From: Bacteroidales bacterium
GTDB lineage: Bacteria; Bacteroidota; Bacteroidia; Bacteroidales; UBA932
Reading direction: 5' to 3'
NCBI GenBank assembly: GCA_017546125.1
Contig: JAFYXO010000031.1
Span: forward strand, 1 to 56,183
Length of the DNA stretch: 56,183 nt
Under the pieces are notes generated by a model that worked only from the letters and a program-made list of their open reading frames with translations, ran no database searches and was not told where the DNA came from. The position numbers were made by a program, and so were the translations under genes. The first letter of the stretch is position 1. Every line of letters begins with the position of its first letter. This document shows positions 8,786-18,002 of this stretch, piece after piece.

Positions 8786-9832
8786 ATGAAAAGACTTACT
8801 GCCCTTCTGGCCTCAATTGCCCTCTTTCTTTTCGCACACATCACTTTCGCCCAAAGACCCAATGTCTATATCCTGGCTACGGGCGGGACCATCGCAGGGA
8901 CAGGGGCATCGAGCACCGGAACAGCATATTCTGCCGGTCAGGTGGCTATTCAGACGCTGATCGATGCAGTGCCGCAGATGCAGGATATTGCGCAGGTGTG
9001 CGGTGAGCAAGTGGTCAATATCGGCTCACAGGATATGTCGGACGAGGTATGGCTCCGTCTTGCTGAGAGGATCAACGAGCTGGTGCAAGACCCCGACATC
9101 GACGGCATCGTGGTTACCCACGGCACCGACACCATGGAGGAGACAGCCCTCTTTCTTGACCTCACGGTCAATACCCCTAAGCCAATAGTCCTCACAGGGG
9201 CAATGCGCCCTTCGACTGCCCTAAGTGCAGATGGCCCGCTTAATCTTTTCAATGCAGTGGTAGTGGCAGCTTCGCCAGATTCACGTGACAGAGGCGTGCT
9301 TGTGGCAATGAACGGGCAGGTCCACGCAGCAGCCCAAGTGGTAAAGATGCACACCACCTCCGTAGAGTCATTCGCTTCACCCAATGCAGCCCCCTCCGGT
9401 ATAGTCCTTAACGGCAAAGTCACCTACAATGCTGCTCCTGACCGCACCCCACTACACTTCGACATCACCGGCCTCAAAGCTCTCCCCAAAGTGGGAATTA
9501 TCTACTCACATGCCGGTATCACTCCCGATATCGCTATCGCAATGCTCTCTTCCGGCTACCAGGGAATCGTTCACGTCGGTGTCGGCAATGGCAACATCCA
9601 TAAAGAGATTTTCCCCGTTCTGGATCAGGCTCGTGCCAATAACATAATCGTGGTCCGCTCATCAAGGGTCCCCACAGGTCCCACCACTCTGGAAAATGAG
9701 GTGGACGACGAGGCTCACCAGTTTGTCGCTTCGCAATGGCTCAACCCCCAGAAATCACGAGTCCTGCTGATGCTTGCCCTCACCCGCACCCACGACTGGT
9801 GCGAAATTCAGAGCTACTTCAATACCCTCTAG
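8786..9832 (+). CDS. ansB: Type II L-asparaginase, periplasmic
   Basis: A 348-residue enzyme hydrolysing L-asparagine to aspartate and ammonia. A cleavable signal peptide (KRLTALLASIALFLFAHITFA) precedes the catalytic threonine motif LATGGTIAG and the second motif VTHGTDTMEETA, and the substrate-binding TGAMRP is present. Export and domain pattern indicate the high-affinity type II form. An ATG at 8777 adds three residues and is possible; 8786 leaves a better leader after the -7 box. Confidence 0.9.
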   Translation: MKRLTALLASIALFLFAHITFAQRPNVYILATGGTIAGTGASSTGTAYSAGQVAIQTLIDAVPQMQDIAQVCGEQVVNIGSQDMSDEVWLRLAERINELVQDPDIDGIVVTHGTDTMEETALFLDLTVNTPKPIVLTGAMRPSTALSADGPLNLFNAVVVAASPDSRDRGVLVAMNGQVHAAAQVVKMHTTSVESFASPNAAPSGIVLNGKVTYNAAPDRTPLHFDITGLKALPKVGIIYSHAGITPDIAIAMLSSGYQGIVHVGVGNGNIHKEIFPVLDQARANNIIVVRSSRVPTGPTTLENEVDDEAHQFVASQWLNPQKSRVLLMLALTRTHDWCEIQSYFNTL

Positions 9833-9860
9833 TCATTGTTATTGTTGCTAAGGAGCAATA

Positions 9861-10050
9861 TGTCCCGGGGGCAAAACAGGCACTTTCACCCCCGAATGGT
9901 GCAAAAAGTAGTGTCCCGGGGGCAAAACAGGCTCTTTCACCCCCGAATGGTACAAGAAGTAGTGTCCCGGGGGCAAAACAGGCACTTTTACCCCCGAATG
10001 GTACAAAAAGTGGTGTCCCGGGGGCAAAACGGGCACTTTCACCCCCGAAT
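9861..10050. repeat. Four tandem 51-bp repeats with internal hairpin
   Basis: Units begin at 9861, 9912, 9963 and 10,014, exactly 51 bases apart, with a few substitutions; the fourth ends early. Each contains CGGGGGC and CACCCCCG, which pair as a stem over a 15-20 base loop. Because 51 is a multiple of three, several reading frames stay open through the array; these are artefacts. It lies between convergent genes. Confidence 0.9.
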
Positions 10051-10079
10051 GAGTGAATGAGAAAGACCATTTAAATAGC

Positions 10080-10113
10080 AAGACCGGCCAAAATTCCTTC
10101 TGGCCGGTCTTCT
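10080..10113. terminator. Bidirectional intrinsic terminator
   Basis: AGACCGGCCA and TGGCCGGTCT form a perfect ten-base stem around AAATTCCTTC, followed by a T-rich stretch. It separates the repeat array from the acyl-CoA synthetase gene. Confidence 0.8.
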
Positions 10114-10135
10114 CTATTATAACAATATCACTAAT

Positions 10136-12049
10136 CTATTTCAGTGCATCCATATTCTTAGGATTGAACAGGTCTTTACCCTCTGGGGTGTAGGCGTATT
10201 CAATGCGGTCTTCGAAATATTTCTCCACTTTACCGCGAACGATCTTCATAGTACTGTTTACAAGACCATTCTTCTCTGTCCAAGCTTCTGGAAGTACTGC
10301 AAGAGCAGCAGGAAGCCATCTGTCAGGGAACATACCACCTTTTGGACCACCTGTTTTGTAGGCATTGACCTCATCCTGGATCTTTTGAAGCATCATTTTG
10401 CAAGCCTCATCAGATGCGAGATCAATAGAAGGATTCACACTCTTGACATACTCTCTCAACGCATCCTTGTTAGGAACGATAAGGGCGATAGTGTAAGGAT
10501 CCTGGTTGTTGTGGATAATATCCTGATCGATATATTTTGATCCGTCAGTAAGTGAATCTTCAAACCCCTCAGGACTGTATTTTTCACCATCGTGTGATAT
10601 TAGAAGTGATTTGAAACGTCCTGTAACCCAAAGATACTCTTTATCTTTCTTCATCCAGCCCATATCACCGGTGTGCAGCCATCCGTCAACAATAGTCTTG
10701 GCAGTTGACTCAGGATTTTTCCAGTAGCCGGCCATTACGTTTTCGCCTCTGATTACGATCTCACCTTTAACCTCTGGAGCCACCTCTTTACCCTCATCAT
10801 CACAAATCTTGATATCAAGAGGTTTAACGACGCGGCCTGATGATCCGAAGATAGCGTGACCTGTAGAGTTTGCACAGATGATAGGTGTAGCCTCAGAAAG
10901 GCCGTAACCCTGGAACATAGGGATACCGATAGCACAGAAATATCTTTGAAGTTCGATATCCAGAAGGGCACCTCCACCTACGAAGAATTTCATTCTGCCA
11001 CCGAAATTCTGGCGTACCTGGCTGAAGATAAGTTTGTCAAACAGAGCCATCAGAGGTTTTCTCCACCAGTTAAGGATACCTCCACGGTTGTGATACTCTT
11101 TGTTGTATTTGATGGCGTTATTAAGTGCGAAATTGTAAAGTTTCTGAACTTTTGGACCTTTGGCAGCGATACCTGTTTCGATATTCTTCTTGAAGTTACG
11201 TGCCAATGCAGGTACAGAAAGCATAACGTGAGGACGAACCTCTTTAATAGCTACAGGTACATTTTTCAATGTAGCCAATGGGTTCTTTCCTACAGGTACA
11301 GTAGCGATGCTGCCACCATACATCATCATGGTGTAGAAACCGGCCACGTGTGCGAAACAGTGGTCAAGAGGAAGAAGGATAAGCATCACCTCGCCCTCAC
11401 CTACTCTGATGACAGAAGAACCTTGCTCTACGTTGGCAGTGTAGTTTCTATGAGTAAGGATCACACCTTTAGGGTCAGCAGTGGTACCTGAAGTATAGCT
11501 GATATTTGCATAATCATCTGGACCTACAGATTTGGCGCGCTCATCCACTTTAGCTTCGTTTTCAGCCATATAAGCCTCACCCATCTTGAAGAATTCATTG
11601 ATACCGATCTCTTTCTCGCTATACTCTTTAAGCTCGTCCAATACGATAATCTTCTCTACCAAAGGAAGTTGGTCTACGATTTTTCTGATTTTGGGGAGCT
11701 GTTGCTGAGATGTTACGATAAAACGGGTATCTGAGTGATGGATTCTGAAATACAGGTCATTGGATTCCTCCAATTTTGCAGAAAGTGGAACATCCACACC
11801 GCCGGCATACAAAATACCAAGCTCGGCAATAATCCACAATTTTCTACCCTCTGAAAGAAGAGCAACCCTCTCACCTTTTTGAAGCCCCATGCTCATAAAA
11901 GCGGCAGCAAGTATGCGACCCTCTTTACGGGTGTCTTCAAATGATGTTTCATGCCATACTCCATCCAACTTTTCACGCAAAAATGTGCTCTTTCCGTATT
12001 TGGCGGTATATTTATCTACAAAGTCTATAATAGTTATTCTTTCTGACAT
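10136..12049 (-). CDS. Long-chain fatty acid--CoA ligase (AMP-forming)
   Basis: A 637-residue member of the ANL adenylating superfamily, activating fatty acids to acyl-AMP and then acyl-CoA. The ATP-binding motif ISYTSGTTADPKG lies at residues 183-195, GYGLSEATPII follows in the middle, and the hinge region DGWLHTGDMGWMKKDKEYLWVTGR is intact. A C-terminal lobe with NGLVNSTMKIVRGKVEKYF is present. No signal peptide. It is transcribed alone from a TATATTTG box at 12,079-12,086. Confidence 0.9.
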   Translation of the reverse strand: MSERITIIDFVDKYTAKYGKSTFLREKLDGVWHETSFEDTRKEGRILAAAFMSMGLQKGERVALLSEGRKLWIIAELGILYAGGVDVPLSAKLEESNDLYFRIHHSDTRFIVTSQQQLPKIRKIVDQLPLVEKIIVLDELKEYSEKEIGINEFFKMGEAYMAENEAKVDERAKSVGPDDYANISYTSGTTADPKGVILTHRNYTANVEQGSSVIRVGEGEVMLILLPLDHCFAHVAGFYTMMMYGGSIATVPVGKNPLATLKNVPVAIKEVRPHVMLSVPALARNFKKNIETGIAAKGPKVQKLYNFALNNAIKYNKEYHNRGGILNWWRKPLMALFDKLIFSQVRQNFGGRMKFFVGGGALLDIELQRYFCAIGIPMFQGYGLSEATPIICANSTGHAIFGSSGRVVKPLDIKICDDEGKEVAPEVKGEIVIRGENVMAGYWKNPESTAKTIVDGWLHTGDMGWMKKDKEYLWVTGRFKSLLISHDGEKYSPEGFEDSLTDGSKYIDQDIIHNNQDPYTIALIVPNKDALREYVKSVNPSIDLASDEACKMMLQKIQDEVNAYKTGGPKGGMFPDRWLPAALAVLPEAWTEKNGLVNSTMKIVRGKVEKYFEDRIEYAYTPEGKDLFNPKNMDALK

Positions 12050-12078
12050 AGCTCCTCAGTTTTAATACTTTTAACCTT

Positions 12079-12086
12079 CAAATATA
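12079..12086 (-). promoter_or_regulatory. -7 box of the acyl-CoA ligase gene
   Basis: Minus-strand TATATTTG, 29 bases before the start codon at 12,049, within the short gap after the upstream gene. Confidence 0.45.
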
Positions 12087-12098
12087 GTATATATTTAT

Positions 12099-12971
12099 TT
12101 AAAATAGCACTCTGGTGCGTTTTTTATATTCAGCATATTCAGGTTTGTTGGCCATCTGCCTTTTCTCCATCATCGGAATACTGATAAAGAGGAAGAGACA
12201 AGTGACCACCACAGCTCCAAAAATTGTATACCAATGGCTTGGAACAAATGCTACATACATAATCGCCACACCCCACCACATCAGAATCTCTCCCAGATAG
12301 TTAGGGTGACGAGACCAGCTCCATAGCCCTTTATCGCACACTCTTCCAGGATTCTCTTTTCTGAATCTGTGTGCCTGGCAGTCAGCTTTCCATTGCAGCG
12401 AAGCGGCAGCAGCACATATAATAGCCCCTAATATGGCCCATTGGGAGATGACTATCGGATTGAGTTCGATAAGGAGTATTGCCGGAATCATGGCGAAGAA
12501 AACCACCACTGTAGGCATAAGGTTGATGCCGAACAGATTTACCATCTGCCATACTCTTGGAAATCGCTCCTTGTACATATCGTATCTCCAGTCCTGCACC
12601 TGCAAATTCTTGAAAGTGTATCCCCAATTGGCTGTAAGCCTGATACCCCAATACCATACCACCGCCAGAAGAAGAATCACCGGCAAGTTGAATGCTGCGC
12701 AATAGAGTGCATATCCTGTCAGAAGGATCGGCGGCGCCACGCTCCAGTAAGGGTCATATACGGATGAATTGCGGAGCAATACCCCGAAGATCCACACTAC
12801 AATTGTAGCCCAAAAATCTGCCCTGAAGAGCCTGACAAGTGGATTCAGCCCCTCGGTGATTTGAAAGACCCATACCCCTATTGCGGTAGCAAACAGATAG
12901 ATACCCAGGATTATCCACAGGCCGCAACTCTTCGATGTTTTTATATTTCCCATAATTTCAAATGTTTTCAA
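12099..12971 (-). CDS. DUF1295 / steroid 5-alpha-reductase-like membrane protein
   Basis: About 290 residues with six to eight hydrophobic segments. The C-terminal signature GLWSWSRHPNYLGEILMWWG is diagnostic of the DUF1295 family, related to isoprenylcysteine methyltransferases and steroid 5-alpha-reductases. The reaction in bacteria is not established. The start could be 12,971 or the ATG at 12,953 (MGNIKTSKSCG). It starts three bases after the nucleoside kinase stop, so the two are translationally coupled. Confidence 0.8.
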   Translation of the reverse strand: MKTFEIMGNIKTSKSCGLWIILGIYLFATAIGVWVFQITEGLNPLVRLFRADFWATIVVWIFGVLLRNSSVYDPYWSVAPPILLTGYALYCAAFNLPVILLLAVVWYWGIRLTANWGYTFKNLQVQDWRYDMYKERFPRVWQMVNLFGINLMPTVVVFFAMIPAILLIELNPIVISQWAILGAIICAAAASLQWKADCQAHRFRKENPGRVCDKGLWSWSRHPNYLGEILMWWGVAIMYVAFVPSHWYTIFGAVVVTCLFLFISIPMMEKRQMANKPEYAEYKKRTRVLF

Positions 12972-12974
12972 AGG

Positions 12975-14639
12975 TTAAAAACTGCTCCCTCCGATGAAGC
13001 TTCTGATCAGAGATGTCGCAGGGACATCCTTGTCGGAAACAGGGGTGAAATAGCTCAGGAATTTGAGCAATCTGTGCACCTCGCTGTATTCCGGGCAGTT
13101 CTTCGGAACTGTCATCAGCACCCTCTCAGCGTATGCCCTGATCACAGGGAACTCAACGATATATGATGAGTTGAACAATGCGTCCGCATTCTCCTGATAA
13201 GGGTAGATCCATTGGACCTCGGAACGGCGGACATTTGGCCAGTTGGCAATGGTTTCCTTGGCACTGAAAGCCCCTTTCGAGTAGTCACGGACAATGCGTC
13301 TGAGGAGCCTATTGTCGCTTGTAGGGATGCAGTTGTGGTCATCCAGCGAAATACTGGTGATGGTATTGATGAAGATCTTGTATTTCTTATCCTCAGGGAC
13401 CTGGTCGGTAAGACGTGGGTTCAACGCATGGATTCCTTCGATCAGCAGGATGGTTCCCGGCTCCACTCTGAGCCTCTTTCCGTTGAACTCCCTGAGGCCC
13501 GTAACGAAATTGTACTCAGGTACATCCACCTCCTCGCCATTGAGGAGCTTGATAAGGTCGCTCTGCAGATATTTGTGGTCTACTGTATCAAAATTGTCAA
13601 AGTCGTATGAGCCGTCTGGCAATAATGGAGTCTCCACCCTATTCACGAAATAATCGTCAGTAGAGAACGATAATGGGCGGATACCGCAAGCTTTCAGCTG
13701 GATGCTCAATCTCTTGCAGAAGGTCGATTTTCCGCTGCTGCTTGGTCCTGTAATCAGCACCAGTTTGATCGGATTGTCCGAGTGCATCCTCTCATCGATC
13801 TCCTCAGCAATCTGCACAATTTTCTTCTCCTGAAGCGCCTCTGCCACCTTTATCAGGTCGGAAGCCTGTCCGTTCTGGCAGGCAATGTTTACATCTCCGG
13901 CATTCTCCAGCCCCATGATTCTGTTCCAGCGGAGGTTTTCCGAGAATACACCGAAGGTCTTTGGCTGCTCGGTAAATGGCGCCAATTCCTCAGGTTTGTG
14001 CCTGTTTGGAACCCTAAGGAGCATCCCCCCTTTGTAAAGGGTCAATTCCCATACTTTAAGATATCCTGTGCTTGGGAGCAATGCGTCATAGTAATAGTCT
14101 ACGGTATCTTCAAGGGTGTAGTAATTTACATACACCTCGCTGCTGCTCTTGAGGAGCTTCACCTTGTCCTCGTAGCCCGCTTTGCTGAATGTATCTATAG
14201 CCTCTTCAGCCTGCACCTCCCATCTGCGGAATGGGATATCACCCTCTACAAGTTGACACATCCTCGATTTGATATTCTCCACATCCTGCTGCGATACAAC
14301 TGTACCGTCCCCCTTATCCAATGAGCAGAAATACCCCTTGGAAATGGGTCTGCGTACTACTATTTTGCTGTTTGGGAAGAGGTCCTTGGTCGCTTTGCAC
14401 AATAGGAAACAGAGTGAACGGCAATAGACTCCGCGTCCCACATACGATGTATAGTCGAGAAATTCGACCTGTCTGCTGTTGAATGCGCGGTATTTGAGCC
14501 CCTGGCATACATTGTTCACCTTAGCGGCAAGGATAGGATATGGTTTTGGAAAATCGAATTCGGATAGAATCTCCTGAAGGGTTACACCCTCATTGAAACT
14601 TTTAGAGGTCTTGGTGTTGACACAAAATATCTTGATCAT
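12975..14639 (-). CDS. Nucleoside (uridine) kinase with TGS-like N-terminus
   Basis: A 554-residue fusion common in Bacteroidales. Residues about 1-60 resemble a TGS domain, the next section resembles the second additional domain of threonyl-tRNA synthetase, and from about residue 290 a phosphoribulokinase/uridine kinase domain begins with the P-loop GPSSSGKS at 298-305. It probably phosphorylates uridine or cytidine for salvage; the N-terminal tRNA-synthetase-like part has no assigned role. It is first in the operon with the DUF1295 gene. Confidence 0.85.
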   Translation of the reverse strand: MIKIFCVNTKTSKSFNEGVTLQEILSEFDFPKPYPILAAKVNNVCQGLKYRAFNSRQVEFLDYTSYVGRGVYCRSLCFLLCKATKDLFPNSKIVVRRPISKGYFCSLDKGDGTVVSQQDVENIKSRMCQLVEGDIPFRRWEVQAEEAIDTFSKAGYEDKVKLLKSSSEVYVNYYTLEDTVDYYYDALLPSTGYLKVWELTLYKGGMLLRVPNRHKPEELAPFTEQPKTFGVFSENLRWNRIMGLENAGDVNIACQNGQASDLIKVAEALQEKKIVQIAEEIDERMHSDNPIKLVLITGPSSSGKSTFCKRLSIQLKACGIRPLSFSTDDYFVNRVETPLLPDGSYDFDNFDTVDHKYLQSDLIKLLNGEEVDVPEYNFVTGLREFNGKRLRVEPGTILLIEGIHALNPRLTDQVPEDKKYKIFINTITSISLDDHNCIPTSDNRLLRRIVRDYSKGAFSAKETIANWPNVRRSEVQWIYPYQENADALFNSSYIVEFPVIRAYAERVLMTVPKNCPEYSEVHRLLKFLSYFTPVSDKDVPATSLIRSFIGGSSF

Positions 14640-14688
14640 CTTTTAAAAGTTTATTTACTCAAAGATAACACTAATTTGTAACATTGAC

Positions 14689-14696
14689 TACTTTTG
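14689..14696 (+). promoter_or_regulatory. -7 box of the third EamA transporter
   Basis: TACTTTTG matches TAnnTTTG, 23 bases before the ATG at 14,720. Confidence 0.45.
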
Positions 14697-14719
14697 CACC
14701 TCCAAAGGGGATAAAAAGT

Positions 14720-15619
14720 ATGAAAAAAGAGAGTATAGCATTAGGTCACATTTCGGCATTTGTGGCCTATCTGATTTTCGGTCTTAACATTATCGTCAAC
14801 AAGGATCTGTCCAACAGTGGCATATCCCCACTTGCACTGTTTACTTTCAGGTCTGTCGGTGCAGGCTCCCTTTTCTGGATAATCTCGATGTTCAGACCCT
14901 CTGAAAAGGTGGAGAGGGGTGACTTCCCGAAGATACTTGTGGCTGCCATTCTGGGATTCTTCATTTGTCAGCTTACATTTTTGTATGCCATTCCGAGAAT
15001 CACCCCTATGGATTGTTCCATCGTGACATCACTCTCCCCTATCTACACCATGTTCATCGCTGCCATAGCGATCAAGGAGCCAATTACCTGGAAAAAGTCT
15101 TTGGGTGTGGTTATCAGTTTGGCCGGATTCATTTTTCTGATACTCAATAGTGTAAGCAACTCTTCAGGGGTGACATCCACACAACCAATAGGTATTATAC
15201 TGATGATTTTCAACAGTTTGAGTTTCTCCCTCTATTTGGGTATTTTCAAGCCGGTAATCACCAAATACTCTGTAGTGACCTTTATGAAGTGGATATTCCT
15301 TTTTACCACACTGATGTCCCTCCCATTAACAGCAAAAGAGATAGTCACATTTGACTACCTCTCTCTAAATTCGACCTATGTGTGGGAACTCGCTTTTGTG
15401 GTAATTTGTGCCACCTTCATCACTTATTTCCTTATCCCGGTGGCACAGAAGAATATCAGACCTACACTTGTCAGTATGTACTCCTATGTGCAGCCCATCA
15501 TCGCCATTGTCATCAGTATCTACTTGGGGATGGATACACTCACCTGGCAAAAGGTACTGGCCGCCGTCACAGTATTCGGTGGCGTCCTTCTGGTAAACTA
15601 CAGCCGTACCAGACGCTAA
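14720..15619 (+). CDS. EamA/DMT-family transporter
   Basis: A 299-residue protein with ten hydrophobic segments and two EamA repeats (GHISAFVAYLIFGLNIIVNK at the start; GIILMIFNSLSFSLYLGIFK in the second half). Third transporter of this family in 9 kb but not closely similar to the others. The ATG at 14,720 follows a -7 box; substrate unknown. Confidence 0.85.
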   Translation: MKKESIALGHISAFVAYLIFGLNIIVNKDLSNSGISPLALFTFRSVGAGSLFWIISMFRPSEKVERGDFPKILVAAILGFFICQLTFLYAIPRITPMDCSIVTSLSPIYTMFIAAIAIKEPITWKKSLGVVISLAGFIFLILNSVSNSSGVTSTQPIGIILMIFNSLSFSLYLGIFKPVITKYSVVTFMKWIFLFTTLMSLPLTAKEIVTFDYLSLNSTYVWELAFVVICATFITYFLIPVAQKNIRPTLVSMYSYVQPIIAIVISIYLGMDTLTWQKVLAAVTVFGGVLLVNYSRTRR

Positions 15620-15631
15620 TACCACACCGCA

Positions 15632-15722
15632 AAGCAAATCCCGCGTTCACTTTTGGCGATTTTTGAACGCGGCACCATAAAATAAGCCCTCCCGCGTTCA
15701 TTTTTTGCCAAAATCGTGCGCG
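15632..15722. repeat. Tandem CCGCGTTCA hairpin repeats (same family as 8,630-8,735)
   Basis: The first unit has perfect arms CCGCGTTCA and TGAACGCGG around CTTTTGGCGATTTT. The second (CTCCCGCG...CGCGGGAG) is a variant. The shared word CCGCGTYCACTTTTGGCGATTTTT links these to the copies upstream of the asparaginase gene. They lie between convergent genes and are likely terminators. Confidence 0.75.
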
Positions 15723-15777
15723 GGAGGGTTCTGTTCTTGAGCAGGCTGTCTGGTGAACACAGCCATAGTCAGCTACA

Positions 15778-16224
15778 CTACTTCAGTATCTGTGCTGTGT
15801 GGGCCTTGGTGTCCACTTTAGTGATGATATCGGTGATGATGCCGTTTTCATCGATCACATATGTCTTGCGGAGTGTTCCGATGGTCTCTTTGCCCATAAA
15901 TTTCTTGGGACCCCATGCTTCGTATGCCTGAAGGATTACGGTCTCTTTATCTGAAATCAGTGGAAATGGCAAAAGATATCTCTCGATGAATTTTCTGTGT
16001 GACGCCTCAGAGTCTTTGCTCACACCCAAAATCGAATATCCGGCAGCAAGAAATCTTTCGTAATTGTCCCTCAAGTCACACGCCTCAGCTGTACAGCCAG
16101 GTGTGCTGTCTTTAGGATAGAAATACAAAACGAGCTTCTTTCCTGCGAAATCACTTAGTCTGACCAACTTGCCATCCTGGTCTTTCCCCTCAAAGTAGGG
16201 AGCTTTATCACCTGTTTTCAACAT
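15778..16224 (-). CDS. bcp: Thioredoxin-dependent thiol peroxidase (bacterioferritin comigratory protein)
   Basis: A 148-residue peroxiredoxin of the Bcp/PrxQ group that reduces hydroperoxides. The motif DSTPGCTAEAC holds the peroxidatic cysteine (C44) and the PrxQ-type resolving cysteine (C49) five residues on. Cytoplasmic, normal length, monocistronic. Confidence 0.95.
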   Translation of the reverse strand: MLKTGDKAPYFEGKDQDGKLVRLSDFAGKKLVLYFYPKDSTPGCTAEACDLRDNYERFLAAGYSILGVSKDSEASHRKFIERYLLPFPLISDKETVILQAYEAWGPKKFMGKETIGTLRKTYVIDENGIITDIITKVDTKAHTAQILK

Positions 16225-16281
16225 AATTTTCTTAAATTTAAGTACACTTTTTCCCTCTCAAATCTTTTGCCAAACATAGAG

Positions 16282-17946
16282 CTATTTTACCCTAAGTTTC
16301 TTCGCCTCCTCAGATCTTCCGATGGTCTCCAAAAACGACCTGTCATAGCCTGGGAAGTTTGGTTTGGCCGGAACATAGTCGCAGTGTCCGTTGGTCTTGA
16401 ATGAACCATCTGCATTCTGCTGTTTGGTATTTCCGTCAATATATTTCACAAGGAGATACTCATCCAGACCTTTCCATTTGGCGAAAAGTTCATCTGCAGC
16501 CTCCACCGAGAAGCGTGTAAGATATTTGGCAGCCTTTTTATGTGACATTGCACTGGCAGCCTTGTCTGCCTGTGCCACACGCTGAATCATCTCCTCTTCG
16601 TGTGCATCCACCACTGAACGCACCTCTGCTCCCACCTGATTGTAACGGAGATAGCAGAACTGGGCCACTCTGTTCACGAGCCAGAACATCGAGATTGGTG
16701 AATATTGCACCATATTTCCCTTGCCGAAGGCGTAGTGGTCCGACACCTCATTCGAACAGCAGTAAACCGGAGTCAAAGGTGATGTCGCTGCATCATCCAC
16801 TCCAAACCAGATTACCCCACCCACAGCATCAGGGAGCCAGCCACGGGCCTGAGCCACGAACCAGAAACCGGTCTGCTGTGTCGCGATAGCGCGCTCATTG
16901 ACATAAGTATTGCCATCCACCTCAAACTCCATTGGTCTCCATCTGTAAGGAAGTGAGTGCCCCCCTGCACCAGGATCTTTGGTCATATCGAACTCTGTCC
17001 CTTCGTAGTGGTCACGCATCATATCTGCCACCTCTTTGAGGGAGATTTTCGCTTTTGGTTTCACGTAGAGGGGCATCCTGTTGGCAGGATTGTCGCCACG
17101 GGCAAAGTCAAGGTATTGTCCCATATCATCAGCAGCATGCTTATTGAAAAAGGCCCAAACCCTCGCCTCGCACCCTCTGAGGGTCGAAAAGTCGAGCGGG
17201 CAGAATGTATCTGCAAAGCTGAATTGCTCCGGAGCACCGGTATAAAGCCCCGCCTGAGCCACATATTCGAACAAATCGTCCGCATACATATAGTTCTCGG
17301 GATCCTTAGGGTCGATGGTGGTGATTCTGGCAGCATTGGCGTGAGCCGAAATGTAGCCGTCAGGGATGCGGGCAGCAACCCAAACCACACCCTTATTGGT
17401 GTTCACACCCGATTCGTCATAGCTGGGTCTCTTCGCAATCATCTCAAGGATCCACGCCTCCTCCTTGTCCGCTACCGAGATCGATTCGCCCGAAGAGGCG
17501 TAACCATACTCATTTGCAAGGGATACCATCAGGCGGATCGCCTCCCTCGCAGTGGTGCAGCGCTGAAGCGCAATGTACATGAGCGAACCGTAGTCGAGGA
17601 TACCCTTAGGGTCAATGTGGTCGGTGAGACCGCCCCAGGTCGATTCTCCGATGATGAGCTGGTGCTCGTTGATATTGCCCACTACGTTAAATGTACTGGG
17701 TGCCTCTGGAATCTGCCCCAAATAGCGCTCAGGGCCATATTCATAGATGGCACGCATCGCCCCCGCCTTGTGTTTGGCAGCAGGGAGGAGATTCAGGAAT
17801 CCGTATCTGGTGTGGGAATCAGCGGCATATGTGACAATATTTGAACCGTCTTTGGAAGCTCCGCGGGTCACAATGATATTTGTGCAGCCCCACATCTCTC
17901 CAGCCACCAATAATGCTATCGCAATCGAAATGATAAGTTTCTTCAT
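16282..17946 (-). CDS. Secreted C69-family dipeptidase
   Basis: A 554-residue Ntn-hydrolase of peptidase family C69. The signal peptide (KKLIISIAIALLVAGEMWG) ends directly before Cys21 (CTNIIVTRGASKDGS), so cleavage would expose the N-terminal cysteine nucleophile. Conserved EYGYASSGESISVADKEEAW and the Arg/Asn-rich central region follow. It probably cleaves dipeptides in the periplasm. Divergent from pfkA with 56 bases between. Confidence 0.9.
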   Translation of the reverse strand: MKKLIISIAIALLVAGEMWGCTNIIVTRGASKDGSNIVTYAADSHTRYGFLNLLPAAKHKAGAMRAIYEYGPERYLGQIPEAPSTFNVVGNINEHQLIIGESTWGGLTDHIDPKGILDYGSLMYIALQRCTTAREAIRLMVSLANEYGYASSGESISVADKEEAWILEMIAKRPSYDESGVNTNKGVVWVAARIPDGYISAHANAARITTIDPKDPENYMYADDLFEYVAQAGLYTGAPEQFSFADTFCPLDFSTLRGCEARVWAFFNKHAADDMGQYLDFARGDNPANRMPLYVKPKAKISLKEVADMMRDHYEGTEFDMTKDPGAGGHSLPYRWRPMEFEVDGNTYVNERAIATQQTGFWFVAQARGWLPDAVGGVIWFGVDDAATSPLTPVYCCSNEVSDHYAFGKGNMVQYSPISMFWLVNRVAQFCYLRYNQVGAEVRSVVDAHEEEMIQRVAQADKAASAMSHKKAAKYLTRFSVEAADELFAKWKGLDEYLLVKYIDGNTKQQNADGSFKTNGHCDYVPAKPNFPGYDRSFLETIGRSEEAKKLRVK

Positions 17947-17973
17947 AATCGTTCAATATTTTCACAATTTTAG

Positions 17974-17981
17974 TAAATTTG
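17974..17981 (+). promoter_or_regulatory. -7 box of pfkA
   Basis: TAAATTTG matches TAnnTTTG, 21 bases before the pfkA ATG. Confidence 0.45.
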
Positions 17982-18002
17982 TTCGGAAAAATTTGAATTA
18001 TT

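Noticed and set aside
9861-10050. Possible CRISPR array
   Set aside because: The units are contiguous with no unique spacers, and no cas genes are present.
9736-10081. Several overlapping open frames through the 51-bp array
   Set aside because: They exist on both strands only because the repeat period is a multiple of three; the peptides are simple repeats of one unit.
16957-17844. Plus-strand frame of about 295 codons inside the C69 dipeptidase gene
   Set aside because: Opposite-strand shadow of a gene with signal peptide and catalytic cysteine; no motif of its own.
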